Origin: Fischerella sp. JS2
GTDB taxonomy: Bacteria; Cyanobacteriota; Cyanobacteriia; Cyanobacteriales; Nostocaceae
Assembly: GCF_032393985.1 (NCBI RefSeq)
Contig: NZ_CP135918.1
Location: 6,511,724-6,575,723 of the forward strand
Length of the DNA stretch: 64,000 nt
Direction: 5' to 3'
The notes beneath the pieces are model-generated. The model made no database searches. It worked only from the letters and a program-made list of their open reading frames with translations, and was not told the origin of the DNA. This document shows positions 36,403 to 46,171 of this stretch, piece by piece; within the stretch, counting starts at the first letter, position 1; each line of letters opens with the position of its first letter. The position numbers and the translations under genes were made by a program.

Positions 36403-36904
36403 TAGCAGCATATAACCCTTCTCGTTTTGATGAAGTACGGCGTACATCCGTGTTCATCTGTGTACATCTGTGTTCGTTTTTTCGTTCATCTGTGTACCTG
36501 CTTAAACCAATGAGCGCGTCTACGTTTTACCTTGTACAGCACTCAACTACAAACGCTATAGATAAGGTGCGCTGGAGAAATTTTAATGTTAAAGAATCAA
36601 ACAGAACTTTTTAATCTACTGTTAATTTGGTTTTTTCAATAGCTTATACCAGATTGGAAGAGATAGTATTTTGAAATGACAGAACCTTGCAATCAAGATT
36701 TTTAATCCAAAATCTAAAATCCAAAATTGGTATTAACTGTCTTATCTGCTCTTGCAACTAGCTATCTAAATATGGAAAACTCAAAAATTAGGTAGTGTAA
36801 CCAATATGATTAGCGATCGCTTGCAGGCATCAAAAACCTATACTTAAAGCGCCGCAACCGTCCCGCCTGTTCATCCATGCGATCGACCCACTGCACCAAT
36901 CCTT
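36403..36904. other. Intergenic with CATCTGTG repeats and ATACCA/TTGGTAT inverted ends
   Basis: About 500 bases. It holds CATCTGTGTAC repeats (36440-36500) and a block from about 36646 (TATACCAGATTGG) to 36736 (CCAAAATTGGTAT), whose ends resemble MITE family A but whose interior differs. No gene was seen. Confidence 0.5.
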
Positions 36905-37849
36905 ATGATTCGATATATTCGCTCTACCATCCTGCCTTCAAAACCAGCTCAGCTCCTCATTCAGACAGGGGTAAAGTGGGGTCAAGATAACTGTTCCGCT
37001 ATGGCAGCCGCTCTTTCGTACTACGCTCTGTTCTCACTGTTTCCGATTCTATTAGTCATCCTCAGCGTTATTGGAGCGCTGATTGAACCGAATACTGAAG
37101 CGTTTCAATATATTAAAGAAGTGGTAGAGCGCTATCTACCTCCAGAAGTTCACGATTTGATTAAAGAAACTGTCACTACCCTCAACCAAAGTAGTGTTGG
37201 AGCCGGAATCGTTGGATTTAGCTTGCTCTTATTTTCAGCTAGTACAGTATTTGCCGTCCTAAGAAGTTCAGTCAATCAAATTTGGCGATCCAATAGTCCA
37301 AATTCTGAATCAGTATCAATTCGTCAGACTATGCTTTCTTTTATTTTTAACCAAATTTTGGCATTTTTATTAGTGCTTGGGACTGCTCTATTATTGCTGA
37401 CTTCGTTAATCTCCAATATTACCATCAAGATTATCCTGAAACTGGTTGCAACCTTTCAAAATAGCTTTTCCTTCATCCAGGTTGACGAACTGCAATTAAC
37501 CAAAGGACTGCAAACTAGTGCATCTTTTTTGATTCTGGCTCTAGCTGCCTGCATTTTGTTCAAGATTTTGCCCTCCGTTTATGTCGGTTGGCGGGATGTC
37601 TGGTTAGCTGCTCTGCTCACCACTTTGTTGCTAGTAGGATTGCAACAACTTGTTAGCAATAGTGTCATTAAGATCGGTAGCCATTTCCTCTCTTATGGCG
37701 TGATTGGCAGCGTCATGATTCTGTTGTTGTGGATTTATCTAACGTGCGAAATCTTCTTCGTTGGCTGCGAGTTTTCCTATATTTATGCACACCTTTTCGG
37801 GAGTCGCCGTCGCACAACTGTGAACCAGTTGCATAGACTCAATTCATGA
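36905..37849 (+). CDS. YihY/BrkB-family inner-membrane protein
   Basis: 314 residues with about six membrane helices: SALFPILL near 45-60, then 92-112, 140-165, 190-215, 225-245 and 255-280. Family motifs include the N-terminal DNCSAMAAALSYYALFSLFP, the FAVLRSSVNQIW stretch and the C-terminal LLWIYLTCEIFFVGCEFSYI. YihY/BrkB proteins were once called RNase BN, which is not supported; they are suspected transporters or envelope-organising proteins. The stop overlaps an in-frame ATG of the MFS gene frame (ATGA), so the two genes are probably co-transcribed. Confidence 0.92.
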   Translation: MIRYIRSTILPSKPAQLLIQTGVKWGQDNCSAMAAALSYYALFSLFPILLVILSVIGALIEPNTEAFQYIKEVVERYLPPEVHDLIKETVTTLNQSSVGAGIVGFSLLLFSASTVFAVLRSSVNQIWRSNSPNSESVSIRQTMLSFIFNQILAFLLVLGTALLLLTSLISNITIKIILKLVATFQNSFSFIQVDELQLTKGLQTSASFLILALAACILFKILPSVYVGWRDVWLAALLTTLLLVGLQQLVSNSVIKIGSHFLSYGVIGSVMILLLWIYLTCEIFFVGCEFSYIYAHLFGSRRRTTVNQLHRLNS

Positions 37850-37890
37850 TTCTTTGTTTACTTCTGGTTGCAGCGATGCAGAGGCGATCT

Positions 37891-39522
37891 ATGAATCAAG
37901 CGCGGACGCTTCAATTTGGCCGTCAAGGTTTTTGGGCAATCTGTCTTACCTTATTTATGGTTGCCTACAATGTCAGTGTTATGCCCGCCATCATGTCTTC
38001 GCTCGTACTTCAACTCAATTCCAGTGTTGGCTCCATTCAGAGCATTCTAGTCGTTTTTTCCCTTGTAACCGCTTCCTTTGCACCCACAACGGAGAATTTG
38101 TGTCGCTTTTACGGTCGAATTCGCGTATTTACTATCGGCTTGATTTTATATGCCATCGGCATTGCGCTCACTTCCCTGAGTCCTACGGTTGAAATGCTGG
38201 CGATCAGTTTTTCGCTGTTGACGGGTTTAGCTGCTACGCCCTTAATCAGTACTCCCTGGGCATTTGCAAACTTAATTGATGACGACAAAGCACAAGAGTG
38301 GGCAACCTTAGCGCTAATTTTAGCTTCAACGCTGGGTGGCTTATCTGGATCGCTGCTAGGGGGCTACCTTGCCTCCACTTTTGGTTGGCGTTGGGCATTT
38401 GCGCCTTCACTGAGTATCCTACTCTTGGTGTTGCTGTTGAGGCGATCGCTGCCAAATTTAACTATTCGCCCTACGCAACTGATCGACTGGGTAGGAGGTT
38501 TGCTCTCGTTTGTGGGGCTGGGTTCTATCTTTGTGGGCATGAGCTTGGCAGGAGAATTTGGTTGGTGGGAACCGAAGCGCATGTTTTCAATTGCAGGTTT
38601 GGTGATTCCACCGTTTTCACTCTCGATCGTCCCCGTATTAGTTGCCGTTGGGATGATTACTTTAGGGTTCTTTGGTTTCTGGCAACGACGGCAGGCAAAC
38701 CGATGTGGAACTTCCTTACTGCGAGTCGGACTATTGCGTAAGCGAGTATTTGTACTGGGGGTTCTCACTGCGATGCTGCACACGATGATTGTAACGGGCG
38801 TGCAATTTAATCTGTATCAGTTTGTGCCTGTTGTACTGTCGCTGAATCCATTCAAAACGGCGCTCACAATCATACCTTATAACGTAACAATGGTAATCGT
38901 GTTAGTTGCGATTGTGAAGTATCTAGTTTTGGGCAACCGCATTGCACCTAAGTATATCGTCTGTAGCGGGATTTTTTTGGTTGCTGTCGGCATTGGCATA
39001 CTTTACAGCAGCTTGCATCCCCAAGTTACCTCGCTGGAACTGATGCCGGGATTGATCATCATGGGTGTGGGTTCAGGATTATTTTTGTCCTATATTAGCG
39101 GACTCACTTACTCAGCTGCGTCGATGCATGAGAAACCAGAATGTTCTGGAATCTACAATCCGATTCAGAATTTGGGCAGTTCGTTAGGGAGAGGGATTCT
39201 CGGTACATCGCTCGTATTTTTTGCCTCTCAAAACATTGTTGATCGCATCTTACAAAATCTAGGCAAAACATTGCCACCAGTCCAGCGTAGTGAAGTTATT
39301 GCCGAATTACAACAGATGCTTCAGACTTTTTCTAGAGAAGAACTTAAAGTGGTATTTGCCAACAGAGTGCCACCATCAATTTATCCATTGCTGCGATCAA
39401 TTAACCTGAATGCAGCAACTTCAGGGATCAAAACTTCACTGTTAATTGCCCTCGTCCTCATAGGAATTTGTTTTCTGCTTGCCACAACTTTACCTGAGCA
39501 TCTTTCCAATCGTCGTTCTTGA
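37891..39522 (+). CDS. Major facilitator superfamily transporter (14-helix DHA2-like)
   Basis: About 543 residues from ATG 37891, which has AGAGG just upstream; an alternative ATG at 37846 overlaps the previous gene's stop but lacks such a site. About 14 hydrophobic helices are visible, with the cytoplasmic loop after helix 2 reading FYGRIRVFTIG and the helix 5 region TLGGLSGSLLGGYLASTFGW, as in drug:H+ antiporters. DHA2 transporters export drugs or other small molecules; the substrate here is unknown. A cytoplasmic or soluble segment near 470-520 (RILQNLGKTLPPVQRSEVIA) is typical. Paired with BrkB. Confidence 0.88.
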   Translation: MNQARTLQFGRQGFWAICLTLFMVAYNVSVMPAIMSSLVLQLNSSVGSIQSILVVFSLVTASFAPTTENLCRFYGRIRVFTIGLILYAIGIALTSLSPTVEMLAISFSLLTGLAATPLISTPWAFANLIDDDKAQEWATLALILASTLGGLSGSLLGGYLASTFGWRWAFAPSLSILLLVLLLRRSLPNLTIRPTQLIDWVGGLLSFVGLGSIFVGMSLAGEFGWWEPKRMFSIAGLVIPPFSLSIVPVLVAVGMITLGFFGFWQRRQANRCGTSLLRVGLLRKRVFVLGVLTAMLHTMIVTGVQFNLYQFVPVVLSLNPFKTALTIIPYNVTMVIVLVAIVKYLVLGNRIAPKYIVCSGIFLVAVGIGILYSSLHPQVTSLELMPGLIIMGVGSGLFLSYISGLTYSAASMHEKPECSGIYNPIQNLGSSLGRGILGTSLVFFASQNIVDRILQNLGKTLPPVQRSEVIAELQQMLQTFSREELKVVFANRVPPSIYPLLRSINLNAATSGIKTSLLIALVLIGICFLLATTLPEHLSNRRS

Positions 39523-39532
39523 ATACTTCATT

Positions 39533-39589
39533 ACCACAATCAAAGCGATCGCGTTCATGCTGCTTACCCAGCAATTCAATGGCTCTCAC
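39533..39589 (-). pseudogene. Remnant N-terminus of a GNAT (TacT-like) toxin
   Basis: From GTG at 39589 the minus strand reads VRAIELLGKQHERDRFDCGNEV, the recognisable start of GNAT toxins of the TacT group, then loses homology at the end of the MFS gene. It sits directly downstream of a DUF1778 antitoxin remnant, in the normal toxin-antitoxin order. Too short to be functional. Confidence 0.65.
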
Positions 39590-39611
39590 TGAAAAATTCC
39601 TTGTGCTTTTT

Positions 39612-39861
39612 CTAGGCTGCTTTTAACTTTGCATTCGGTACAGGAGGATTTTCAATCAGGCTAAATACCGCATCAGCATCTGTTTGTGACAAACAATCAC
39701 TCGTTCATCTTCTATCACTTTTTTGCTTCTTTCAACGCCGCTTGAATCATAAACTGATTTAAAGTAGCACCCGATAATTCTGCTGCTCTTTTTAGAGTTT
39801 ATTGAATACTCACAGGAATTCTGGCTGTGATGCGAACTGTATTTTCGTCAGTGTTAGACAT
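39612..39861 (-). pseudogene. DUF1778 antitoxin (TacA-like) pseudogene
   Basis: It starts MSNTDENTVRITARIPVSIQ and then hits an in-frame TAA at codon 21. The same frame continues TLKRAAELSGATLNQFMIQA ALKEAKK to a TGA; a frame change then gives TDADAVFSLIENPPVPNAKL before a stop at 39612. These are clear ribbon-helix-helix DUF1778 features. One stop plus at least one frameshift make it inactive. The partner toxin survives only as a fragment at 39533-39589, so the TA module has decayed. Confidence 0.8.
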
Positions 39862-40180
39862 CGAGGGAGCTACGCTAACGCCCCTGGGGGTCTACCAAGA
39901 AATTTATTTCTTGGCTAATAGCTCAAGTCTACTAAAGTCACAAAATCCTATTATTCAGTCATCTTGAGATGAATTTTGCTATCAGCCTAGAACTAAAGTT
40001 ATAAGCGTACTGCACTAAGTGTCACACTTTTAACCCTGTAAATAGATTTGTGATCTAAGCTAAAAATTTATTTCTAAAACATGACATACATATTTTTTAT
40101 GTAATTGTCATTAAATGTAGATAACAGGATGCATAATATACCTTTTTACCTAGACTCTAGCCCTTAGTTCCTTTTTGCTA

Positions 40181-41578
40181 ATGAACTCAATAGACTTAGC
40201 CTTTACCCCAGCCCTTGAACAAGCACGATTGATCCGTCGTCGGGAAGTGTCGCCGTTAGAGTTGGTGCAGATATATTTAGAAAGAATTCAACGCCTCAAT
40301 CCCGAACTGGGAAGTTATTTTACGGTAACGGCAGAACAAGCGATCGCTGATGCTCAAGCCAAGACAGAAATGTTGGCAAATAGCAATGAACTACCACCGT
40401 TTTTCGGTGTACCAATTTCGATTAAAGACCTTAACCCGGTGGCTGGTGTCCCTTGTACCTTTGGTAATCCAGCGTTAGTCAACAACATTCTTGATTTTGA
40501 TGATGGTGTAGTAACGCGGATTAAGCAAGCCGGGTTTATTCTGCTTGGTAAAACTGCTACTTCCGAAATTGGTTCATTTCCTTACACAGAACCTACGGGT
40601 TTTCCACCAGCGAGAAATCCGTGGAATTTAGAGTATACTCCTGGTGGTTCTAGTGGTGGTGCAGCCGCCGCAGTTGCAGCTGGGTTGTGTGCGATCGCTC
40701 AAGGTTCTGATGGTGGTGGTTCAATTCGTGGCCCTGCGGCTTGTTGTGGCTTGGTGGGCATCAAGCCAGCTAGAGGACGAGTCACCCATGCACCTGTAGG
40801 CGATCGCCTCAGTGGAATTGCGACTAATGGCCCTATTGCCCGTACTGTGGCTGATGCAGCTGCTCTTTTAGATGTAATGTCTGGCTATGTCACTGGCGAT
40901 CCTTATTGGTTAAGCGATCCTGAACCATCATTTTTGGTTGCCAGTAAAGAAAGAATTGGCAAACTACGTATTGCTTATGGTACAGCTATTTCACCGATTG
41001 GTACAGCAGACGCTAATTGTCAACAAGGCGTACTGCAAACAGTGAAATTACTAGAAGAACTCGGTCACACAGTCGAAGAAAAAAGCCCAGATTTTAGCGG
41101 TTTAGTAGAACCATTTCAAACTGTATGGCAAACGAGTGTAGCTACTTCCGGTCTTCCTCCTGAAGTTTTGCAGCCGATGAATCGTTGGTTACTAACACGC
41201 AATGGCTCTGCTGGCGAATACCTGCAAGCAGTTTATCAAATGCAGATGGTGTCGCGGCAAATTGTCGCTTTTTTTGATTCAGTGGATATACTAGTGCTAC
41301 CAGTATATTTGCATTCACCTATTCGTGTGGGTGAATGGGCGCATCTCACCCCGGAAAAAACATTTCAAAAGATTGTGAATTGGGTTGCTCCTTGTCCACC
41401 AGCCAATGCTACTGGCCTACCTGCGATCGCAATTCCTGTTGGTTTTGACGCTAATGGCTTACCCATGAGTGTGCAGCTAGTTGGCAAACCTGCTGCCGAA
41501 GCCACTCTCATCAGTTTAGCCGCTCAAATCGAAACTGCAAAACCTTGGATTGAGCATCGTCCGGCATTTGCTACTTAA
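40181..41578 (+). CDS. Amidase (amidase-signature family)
   Basis: About 465 residues from ATG 40181. Ser-cisSer-Lys triad regions: Lys82 (PISIKDLNPVAG), the GGSSGGAAAA motif near 155-158, and nucleophile Ser181 (DGGGSIRGPAACCGLVGIKP). These match GatA/aryl-acylamidase-like enzymes that hydrolyse amides to acids and ammonia. It is not convincingly GatA, which would normally be slightly longer and carry its own C-terminal signature; the substrate is unknown. The gene stands alone, preceded by AT-rich DNA. Confidence 0.88.
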   Translation: MNSIDLAFTPALEQARLIRRREVSPLELVQIYLERIQRLNPELGSYFTVTAEQAIADAQAKTEMLANSNELPPFFGVPISIKDLNPVAGVPCTFGNPALVNNILDFDDGVVTRIKQAGFILLGKTATSEIGSFPYTEPTGFPPARNPWNLEYTPGGSSGGAAAAVAAGLCAIAQGSDGGGSIRGPAACCGLVGIKPARGRVTHAPVGDRLSGIATNGPIARTVADAAALLDVMSGYVTGDPYWLSDPEPSFLVASKERIGKLRIAYGTAISPIGTADANCQQGVLQTVKLLEELGHTVEEKSPDFSGLVEPFQTVWQTSVATSGLPPEVLQPMNRWLLTRNGSAGEYLQAVYQMQMVSRQIVAFFDSVDILVLPVYLHSPIRVGEWAHLTPEKTFQKIVNWVAPCPPANATGLPAIAIPVGFDANGLPMSVQLVGKPAAEATLISLAAQIETAKPWIEHRPAFAT

Positions 41579-41833
41579 ATCATAAAATACCTCGTTAAGA
41601 AATCCACTCCCAGAAGGGGTGGAGTAGTGATATTGCTAGAACCATTGCTCTACAGAGATTTTCGATGTAGGTTATACCATTTTGGATTTTAGATTTTGGA
41701 TTGGGGAAAATCTGTAGTCAGGATTTAGAGAAATGATATTAAATGATGAATTGAAGCTCTGTCGCTATGATGAATTCAGAACCTAGTCAAGCCCAAAAAA
41801 TTTTCTCAATGCTGGTGCTAGAAAAGGTAAGCA

Positions 41834-42142
41834 ATGGTTAAAGTGGTTGTCGGAATCAACACGCTCATCTCGCTAATCCTACTATACGCCACTTGGCGAA
41901 TATGGCGACTGCGGTTGAAACTAGCTAGGCTCACTAACTGGTTTATTCTCGCTGAGCGTTGTAGCCATATGTTATTTTCTCCAGCACCCCAGGCTCTTGA
42001 CATCAGCCGACAGAATATTCATAACCTGCGGCAAACAAACCAAGCGCTAGAACTACAAATTCAACAATTGCAGCAAATTTATAGCATATTATCTGTTGGA
42101 CAGAAATTTTGGCGTTGGTATTTTCCGAGAAAAGTTAAATAA
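41834..42142 (+). CDS. Small membrane-anchored hypothetical protein
   Basis: 102 residues. A hydrophobic helix covers about 2-22 (VVVGINTLISLILLYATW), a basic/aromatic stretch follows, and the C-terminal half is a Gln-rich coiled coil (NLRQTNQALELQIQQLQQIY). The design matches small cyanobacterial membrane-anchored coiled-coil proteins. It is followed on the same strand by the YtxH- and DUF948-like genes, so the three may form one operon linked to envelope or stress (inference). Confidence 0.65.
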   Translation: MVKVVVGINTLISLILLYATWRIWRLRLKLARLTNWFILAERCSHMLFSPAPQALDISRQNIHNLRQTNQALELQIQQLQQIYSILSVGQKFWRWYFPRKVK

Positions 42143-42200
42143 TTCAGGGCTTGCAAGGCGTGAAAAACCCATAAAATGGGTGTAAGGAGAGAAGAGAAAA

Positions 42201-42578
42201 ATGTCTAATAACCGTTCTGGAGTATTTATTGGCGGTTTAATGCTAGGAGCAACCATCGGTGCTTTGACCGGTTTGCTTATGGCTCCGCGTACTGGACGCG
42301 AAACGCGTAAACTGTTGAAAAAATCTGCTGACGCACTGCCAGAATTAGCAGAAGATTTATCAACTAGTGTCCAAATTCAGGCTGATCGCCTATCTGCCAA
42401 TGCACTGCGAAACTGGGATGAGACTTTAGAACGACTGCGGGAAGCGATCGCAGTCGGTATTGATGCTAGTCAACGGGAAAGCCAAGTAATGAAACAGAAA
42501 AATCAACCAGACACGCCAACTACGGCTAGCAGCACAGTGGCTGACTCAGATTCTCTTCCCAAGCATGTAGATAACTAA
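42201..42578 (+). CDS. YtxH-domain protein
   Basis: 125 residues with the YtxH signature: a short N-terminal glycine-rich membrane segment (FIGGLMLGATIGALTGLLMA) followed at once by PRTGRETRKLLKKSADALPE, then an amphipathic helix. The C-terminus is low-complexity. A GGAG-type site and a small ACCCAT/ATGGGT hairpin lie just upstream (about 42166-42180). YtxH proteins are stress-related, but their biochemical role is unknown. Downstream by 14 bases is the DUF948-like gene. Confidence 0.85.
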   Translation: MSNNRSGVFIGGLMLGATIGALTGLLMAPRTGRETRKLLKKSADALPELAEDLSTSVQIQADRLSANALRNWDETLERLREAIAVGIDASQRESQVMKQKNQPDTPTTASSTVADSDSLPKHVDN

Positions 42579-42592
42579 TTAACGACATAATT

Positions 42593-43144
42593 GTGAGTGA
42601 ACCGCTGTTTTGGCTGGGACTATCTATATTCCTGGTGGCCATCAGTCTAACTGCTGTTTTGGTGGTGGCTATACCAGCTTTGCAGGAGTTAGCACGTGCT
42701 GCTCGTAGTGCTGAAAAGTTATTTGATACCCTCTCGCGAGAGCTACCACCAACTCTGGATGCTATCCGTATGGCAGGCTTGGAAATCAATGAATTGACTG
42801 ATGATGTGAGTGAAGGAGTTAAAAGTGCTTCTGGGGTTGTTAAACAAGTTGATCAAAGTTTGAACAGCGCTAAACAGCAGGCTCAAAATATTCAAATCAA
42901 CACGCGTAGTGTATTTGTTGGCGTTAAAGCTGCATGGAAAAGTTTTACCCGCTCTAAACCTGCAAAAAGGACAAGCGATCGCTTATTGATGAATCAAAAA
43001 GGAACACTAAAATCAAGAGAAAGAGAATCACTCAGACAGTATAATCGCTCTACAAAATCAGAACTGTATCGAAATCAAGATAGCTACAAAGATACTGTTG
43101 ACTGGGAAAGTGACGACACCCAGGATTGGCAAGAAGAAGAATAG
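42593..43144 (+). CDS. DUF948-like membrane-anchored protein
   Basis: 183 residues with GTG start. One N-terminal helix (WLGLSIFLVAISLTAVLVVA) is followed by the DUF948-like LARAARSAEKLFDTLSREL and a long helix. The C-terminus is charged (Ser/Arg/Asp-rich) and probably disordered. YtxH and DUF948 genes are often neighbours, as here, suggesting a joint envelope role. Spacing of 14 bases to the YtxH gene implies an operon. Confidence 0.8.
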   Translation: MSEPLFWLGLSIFLVAISLTAVLVVAIPALQELARAARSAEKLFDTLSRELPPTLDAIRMAGLEINELTDDVSEGVKSASGVVKQVDQSLNSAKQQAQNIQINTRSVFVGVKAAWKSFTRSKPAKRTSDRLLMNQKGTLKSRERESLRQYNRSTKSELYRNQDSYKDTVDWESDDTQDWQEEE

Positions 43145-43202
43145 AAGTATTGTCAATGGTCAATTGGTCAATGGTCATTTGTCAGTGGTTAGTAGTTAGT
43201 GG

Positions 43203-43232
43203 GTAGAGACGCGAGGAACATCGCGTCTGTAC
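43203..43232. repeat. 30-bp palindromic repeat with heptamers
   Basis: It starts GTAGAGACGCG, ends GCGTCTGTAC and is flanked by TTAGTGGTTAGT heptamers. The rest of 43145-43403 is CCCCACACTCCCC filler. Confidence 0.85.
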
Positions 43233-43403
43233 ATTAGTGGTTAGTAGTTAGTGGTTGGTTATTCTCCTCACACTCCCCACACTCCCCACAGCCCCTAATC
43301 CCCTTCAGGGGACCGGTGAGTTCCCCATCACCCCACCTCCCCACCATAGCGATCGTATTACAACACCCAGAAGGTCCGATTCGCCTGGAGACTGTTCCTC
43401 AAA

Positions 43404-44531
43404 TCAAGTTTGCATGGCAAATTCTGCTGGTGCAACTCCCCAATTCGCCCAAGTAATTGCTTCTTGTGCTGATTGTACATTTGGTGGCACACGTAACACA
43501 TGAATATATCCTGTGCTGGGACAAGTCATCTTTAATAAATAAATCGGTTCTACATCTACATCGTTCTCTATTTTTAATAATGTATATTCTTGATACCGAT
43601 CTAACTCAGATGCTTGTAATTGTTCAATCATACGAGCGTAGCCGATACCCTGAATCAATACTCGTCGTAGTTCAGCGTTATCTTCTTGTAATAACCATTG
43701 TGCTTGCCATTGTTGGGGGTGTAGCTTGCCGTATTTTTCTGGTAAAGTAACACCGTGATAGGCGTAAAGTTTGTATCCGTCGGCAAATTCAATCGCAGTT
43801 TCACCTTCAGCGTGAAGGCGGTTGTCGCTATCAAAGCACAGTTTGGTGGGGCGATCGCACACTACTGCTACTCTTTTATAAGGAAAAATCCAACCACAAG
43901 ATTTAGCCAAAGATTGAAATAACTGCAATAACTCTTGATCAGCAGTGTAATTTAATGCAGATTTCCAAAATTCTAACCAACTGCAATAGCTGCAAAATGT
44001 AGCAGCAGGTATGAAGTTACTGTCATATTGTTTGCCTAATTCATTTTGCAGTTGATGATACAGTGCTGATAAATTTACTTCAATTTCTAACTCAATGAGA
44101 TATCCTAATTCAGTTTTTAACTGCTGTTCTAAAGATTTCATGTAAGAAAGAAATTGATAATACAATGTGGTGTGAATGTGTACATTAATATTATCTGGTC
44201 TTTGAATAGCAATAGGATCTTGATAATATCTTGCCTGAGCCGGAAATAACTTTAATATACGTAAACGCAATTGTAACAATTTCTGCACTAAGCGTGGAAT
44301 CATTAAATTTTCACAACTTGGTAAAGCCTTACTCATAGCCTCATAAGGGCTTTCACAGAATACAACTTCTGGCATAGCAAGACCACAAAAAGCATAAACT
44401 TCTTTAACTGCCTCAGCTGCTTTTTTTCGGTCAATTCGCTGAGTTGAAAGAGCAATATTTCTCCACTTGCGTTGATAAATTGGAACTAAATTCTCCTGTT
44501 CTAGACTTAGTGTTGCAAATTGGTATGACAT
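43404..44531 (-). CDS. DUF6745 domain protein
   Basis: 375 residues. The C-terminal half carries the hallmark run CDRPTKLCFDSDNRLHAEGE, TAIEFADGYKLYAYHGVTLP, then LKMTCPSTGYIHVLRVPPN and EAITWANWG. The N-terminal half is helical and variable. These proteins are widespread in cyanobacteria and actinobacteria, and their function is unknown. Some lie near repeat proteins or leucine-rich-repeat genes, but no such neighbour is here. Cytoplasmic; no membrane segment. Confidence 0.85.
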   Translation of the reverse strand: MSYQFATLSLEQENLVPIYQRKWRNIALSTQRIDRKKAAEAVKEVYAFCGLAMPEVVFCESPYEAMSKALPSCENLMIPRLVQKLLQLRLRILKLFPAQARYYQDPIAIQRPDNINVHIHTTLYYQFLSYMKSLEQQLKTELGYLIELEIEVNLSALYHQLQNELGKQYDSNFIPAATFCSYCSWLEFWKSALNYTADQELLQLFQSLAKSCGWIFPYKRVAVVCDRPTKLCFDSDNRLHAEGETAIEFADGYKLYAYHGVTLPEKYGKLHPQQWQAQWLLQEDNAELRRVLIQGIGYARMIEQLQASELDRYQEYTLLKIENDVDVEPIYLLKMTCPSTGYIHVLRVPPNVQSAQEAITWANWGVAPAEFAMQT

Positions 44532-45498
44532 ACTAAAATAGGTTTAGTTAATATGTTATATTTTCAAAGTAACTCCAACGTTCCAAGTCTGCGGTAGTTT
44601 CTGTTAACTTTTCACTATTCCAATAGTCGTAACCAACCGCTAAAAACAATCAAGAAAATTGTTACTAAGCTAACAAAATAAGCATTCTGTATTTTCACAA
44701 CAAAGATGATGCCTAAAATCGTATGTTCTATACAAAATATATGACTGGAAATTGTATGTTAGACTGGCATCTGTGAGAAAGTTATCATAATTATTCCTAT
44801 GACACAGTTAACTCAGAGATAACATTGATAATAATGAGAAGGCAAGAGATATGCAACAAGAAATACATAACTTATATTGCTCTTTATTTCTCTATAGACA
44901 AACAAAATACTTCCTCCCTAGTTGAGTCAATAATAGTTATAATGCAAATTTAAAGGTTTAGCTGCTTTAAATCAGTCTGCAATCGTTACATTATAACTAT
45001 GGTGTATAATAAACAACTAGTTCCCAAACAGAATTCATTAAATATTTTTAAAATCCAAGTATTTTTTACACTTGTTAGAAAATTTATGAAGATAGGTAAT
45101 TTGTAATTACATGACCAAAATAAAGCTTTATATTTGATCGTCATGAAGCGATCGCTAATGATTTAGCTGCTGTGAGTGTGGTGATTGTAGTAACGAGTGT
45201 GCTTTAAAAATTCTTAATCTTTCATTCCAAAAGCGATGAGGTTTCATTGTAATGATTTTGAAACTAATGATTTTATTACTTCAAAAATAACAAAGAGCAT
45301 TCCACAATTGAGAATACTCTTTTTAAGTAAAATATATGAAATTTATGTAAATTTTAGTAATGTAGAGACGTGCATAGCATGTCTCTACACATCATCAAAT
45401 CTCACTAACCATTATTAATCGAATAGTATGAAAATATAGCTAGTAGGTAATATTTATTTTCTCGCTAATATTACAAATCAAAACTAGCCTGATTTAAC
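44532..45498. other. AT-rich intergenic stretch, no supported gene
   Basis: About 970 bases. A 27-bp palindrome (GTAGAGACGTGCATAG to CATGTCTCTAC) lies at 45362-45388, related to the 30-bp family. Around 45140-45207 a plus-strand frame reads DRHEAIANDLAAVSVVIVV before a stop, possibly a gene scrap. Short open frames here are AT-rich with no family resemblance. No tRNA was seen. Confidence 0.5.
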
Positions 45499-45888
45499 TT
45501 AACGCAACTTGTGTATATTTTGCTCCCAATTTGCCCCGTCGAAAGGTACAATTTCAAAGTTTTTCACTACATCACCATCTAGACAACGGATGTTAACATC
45601 TATGCTGTCTGGATGACTACGAGGAATATAAAAAGAGTGTATTCCACAAATGCGACAAAATTTATGCTGGGCAACTCCTGTATTAAATGTGTAAGTTGTT
45701 AATACATCATCGCCTTGGAGTAATGTAAATTTACCTTGTGGCACGATTAAATGCAGAAATCCTTTTTTTCTGCAAATAGAACAGTTGCAATCATCGGCTT
45801 TATGCCTATCAACTACAACTTGAAAACGTACTGCGCCACAATGGCATCCGCCTGTATATGTAATTGATTCTTGGATATTGGCTGTCAT
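45499..45888 (-). CDS. GFA-family (glutathione-dependent formaldehyde-activating-like) zinc protein
   Basis: 129 residues with the GFA zinc-binding pattern: Cys15/Cys17 (GGCHCGAVRF), Cys34/Cys36/Cys39 (CNCSICRKKG), Cys78/Cys81 (KFCRICGIHSF). The family holds one or two zinc ions; the founding member binds S-hydroxymethylglutathione, but many members have unknown substrates. The downstream 86-residue gene lies on the same strand 22 bases further upstream in transcription, so they may form one operon. Confidence 0.9.
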   Translation of the reverse strand: MTANIQESITYTGGCHCGAVRFQVVVDRHKADDCNCSICRKKGFLHLIVPQGKFTLLQGDDVLTTYTFNTGVAQHKFCRICGIHSFYIPRSHPDSIDVNIRCLDGDVVKNFEIVPFDGANWEQNIHKLR

Positions 45889-45910
45889 GTGAATAGAGAA
45901 ATGCTAGGTT

Positions 45911-46171
45911 TTAGGCATGTAAATTAGCTTGTTCTTGCAACCAAGGATCTACTGGTTGTCCGTCTTTGCGCCGTAATTCAATTTCTACTACCATCACTTC
46001 TTTAGAACCTGGAGGGGCAGGTTTTTTATGGAAAATAATGTCATAATCTGCGGGATTATGATTACGTTCTTTTAACCATTCTTGTACTTTAGTTGTCGCA
46101 AAAAATGATTGCCCTTGTTCAAACATCTGGGTAATTTGCATTTGTAAAGAGTAAGGATTTAAACGACCCAT
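45911..46171 (-). CDS. Conserved hypothetical protein, 86 residues
   Basis: It reads MGRLNPYSLQMQITQMFEQG then KVQEWLKERNHNPADYDIIF, with a Pro-rich loop (KKPAPPGSKE) and VEIELRRKDGQPVDPWLQEQ. Mixed alpha/beta, cytoplasmic, conserved in appearance but not assignable. It precedes the GFA gene by 22 bases on the same strand, suggesting co-transcription. Confidence 0.65.
   Translation of the reverse strand: MGRLNPYSLQMQITQMFEQGQSFFATTKVQEWLKERNHNPADYDIIFHKKPAPPGSKEVMVVEIELRRKDGQPVDPWLQEQANLHA

Noticed and set aside
36646-36736. Third family-A MITE
   Set aside because: The ends are similar (ATACCA / TTGGTAT) but the interior and length differ from the two clear copies, so it is only a possible relative.
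45236-45418. 60-codon frame in AT-rich DNA
   Set aside because: It includes part of a palindromic repeat and has no coding signature.
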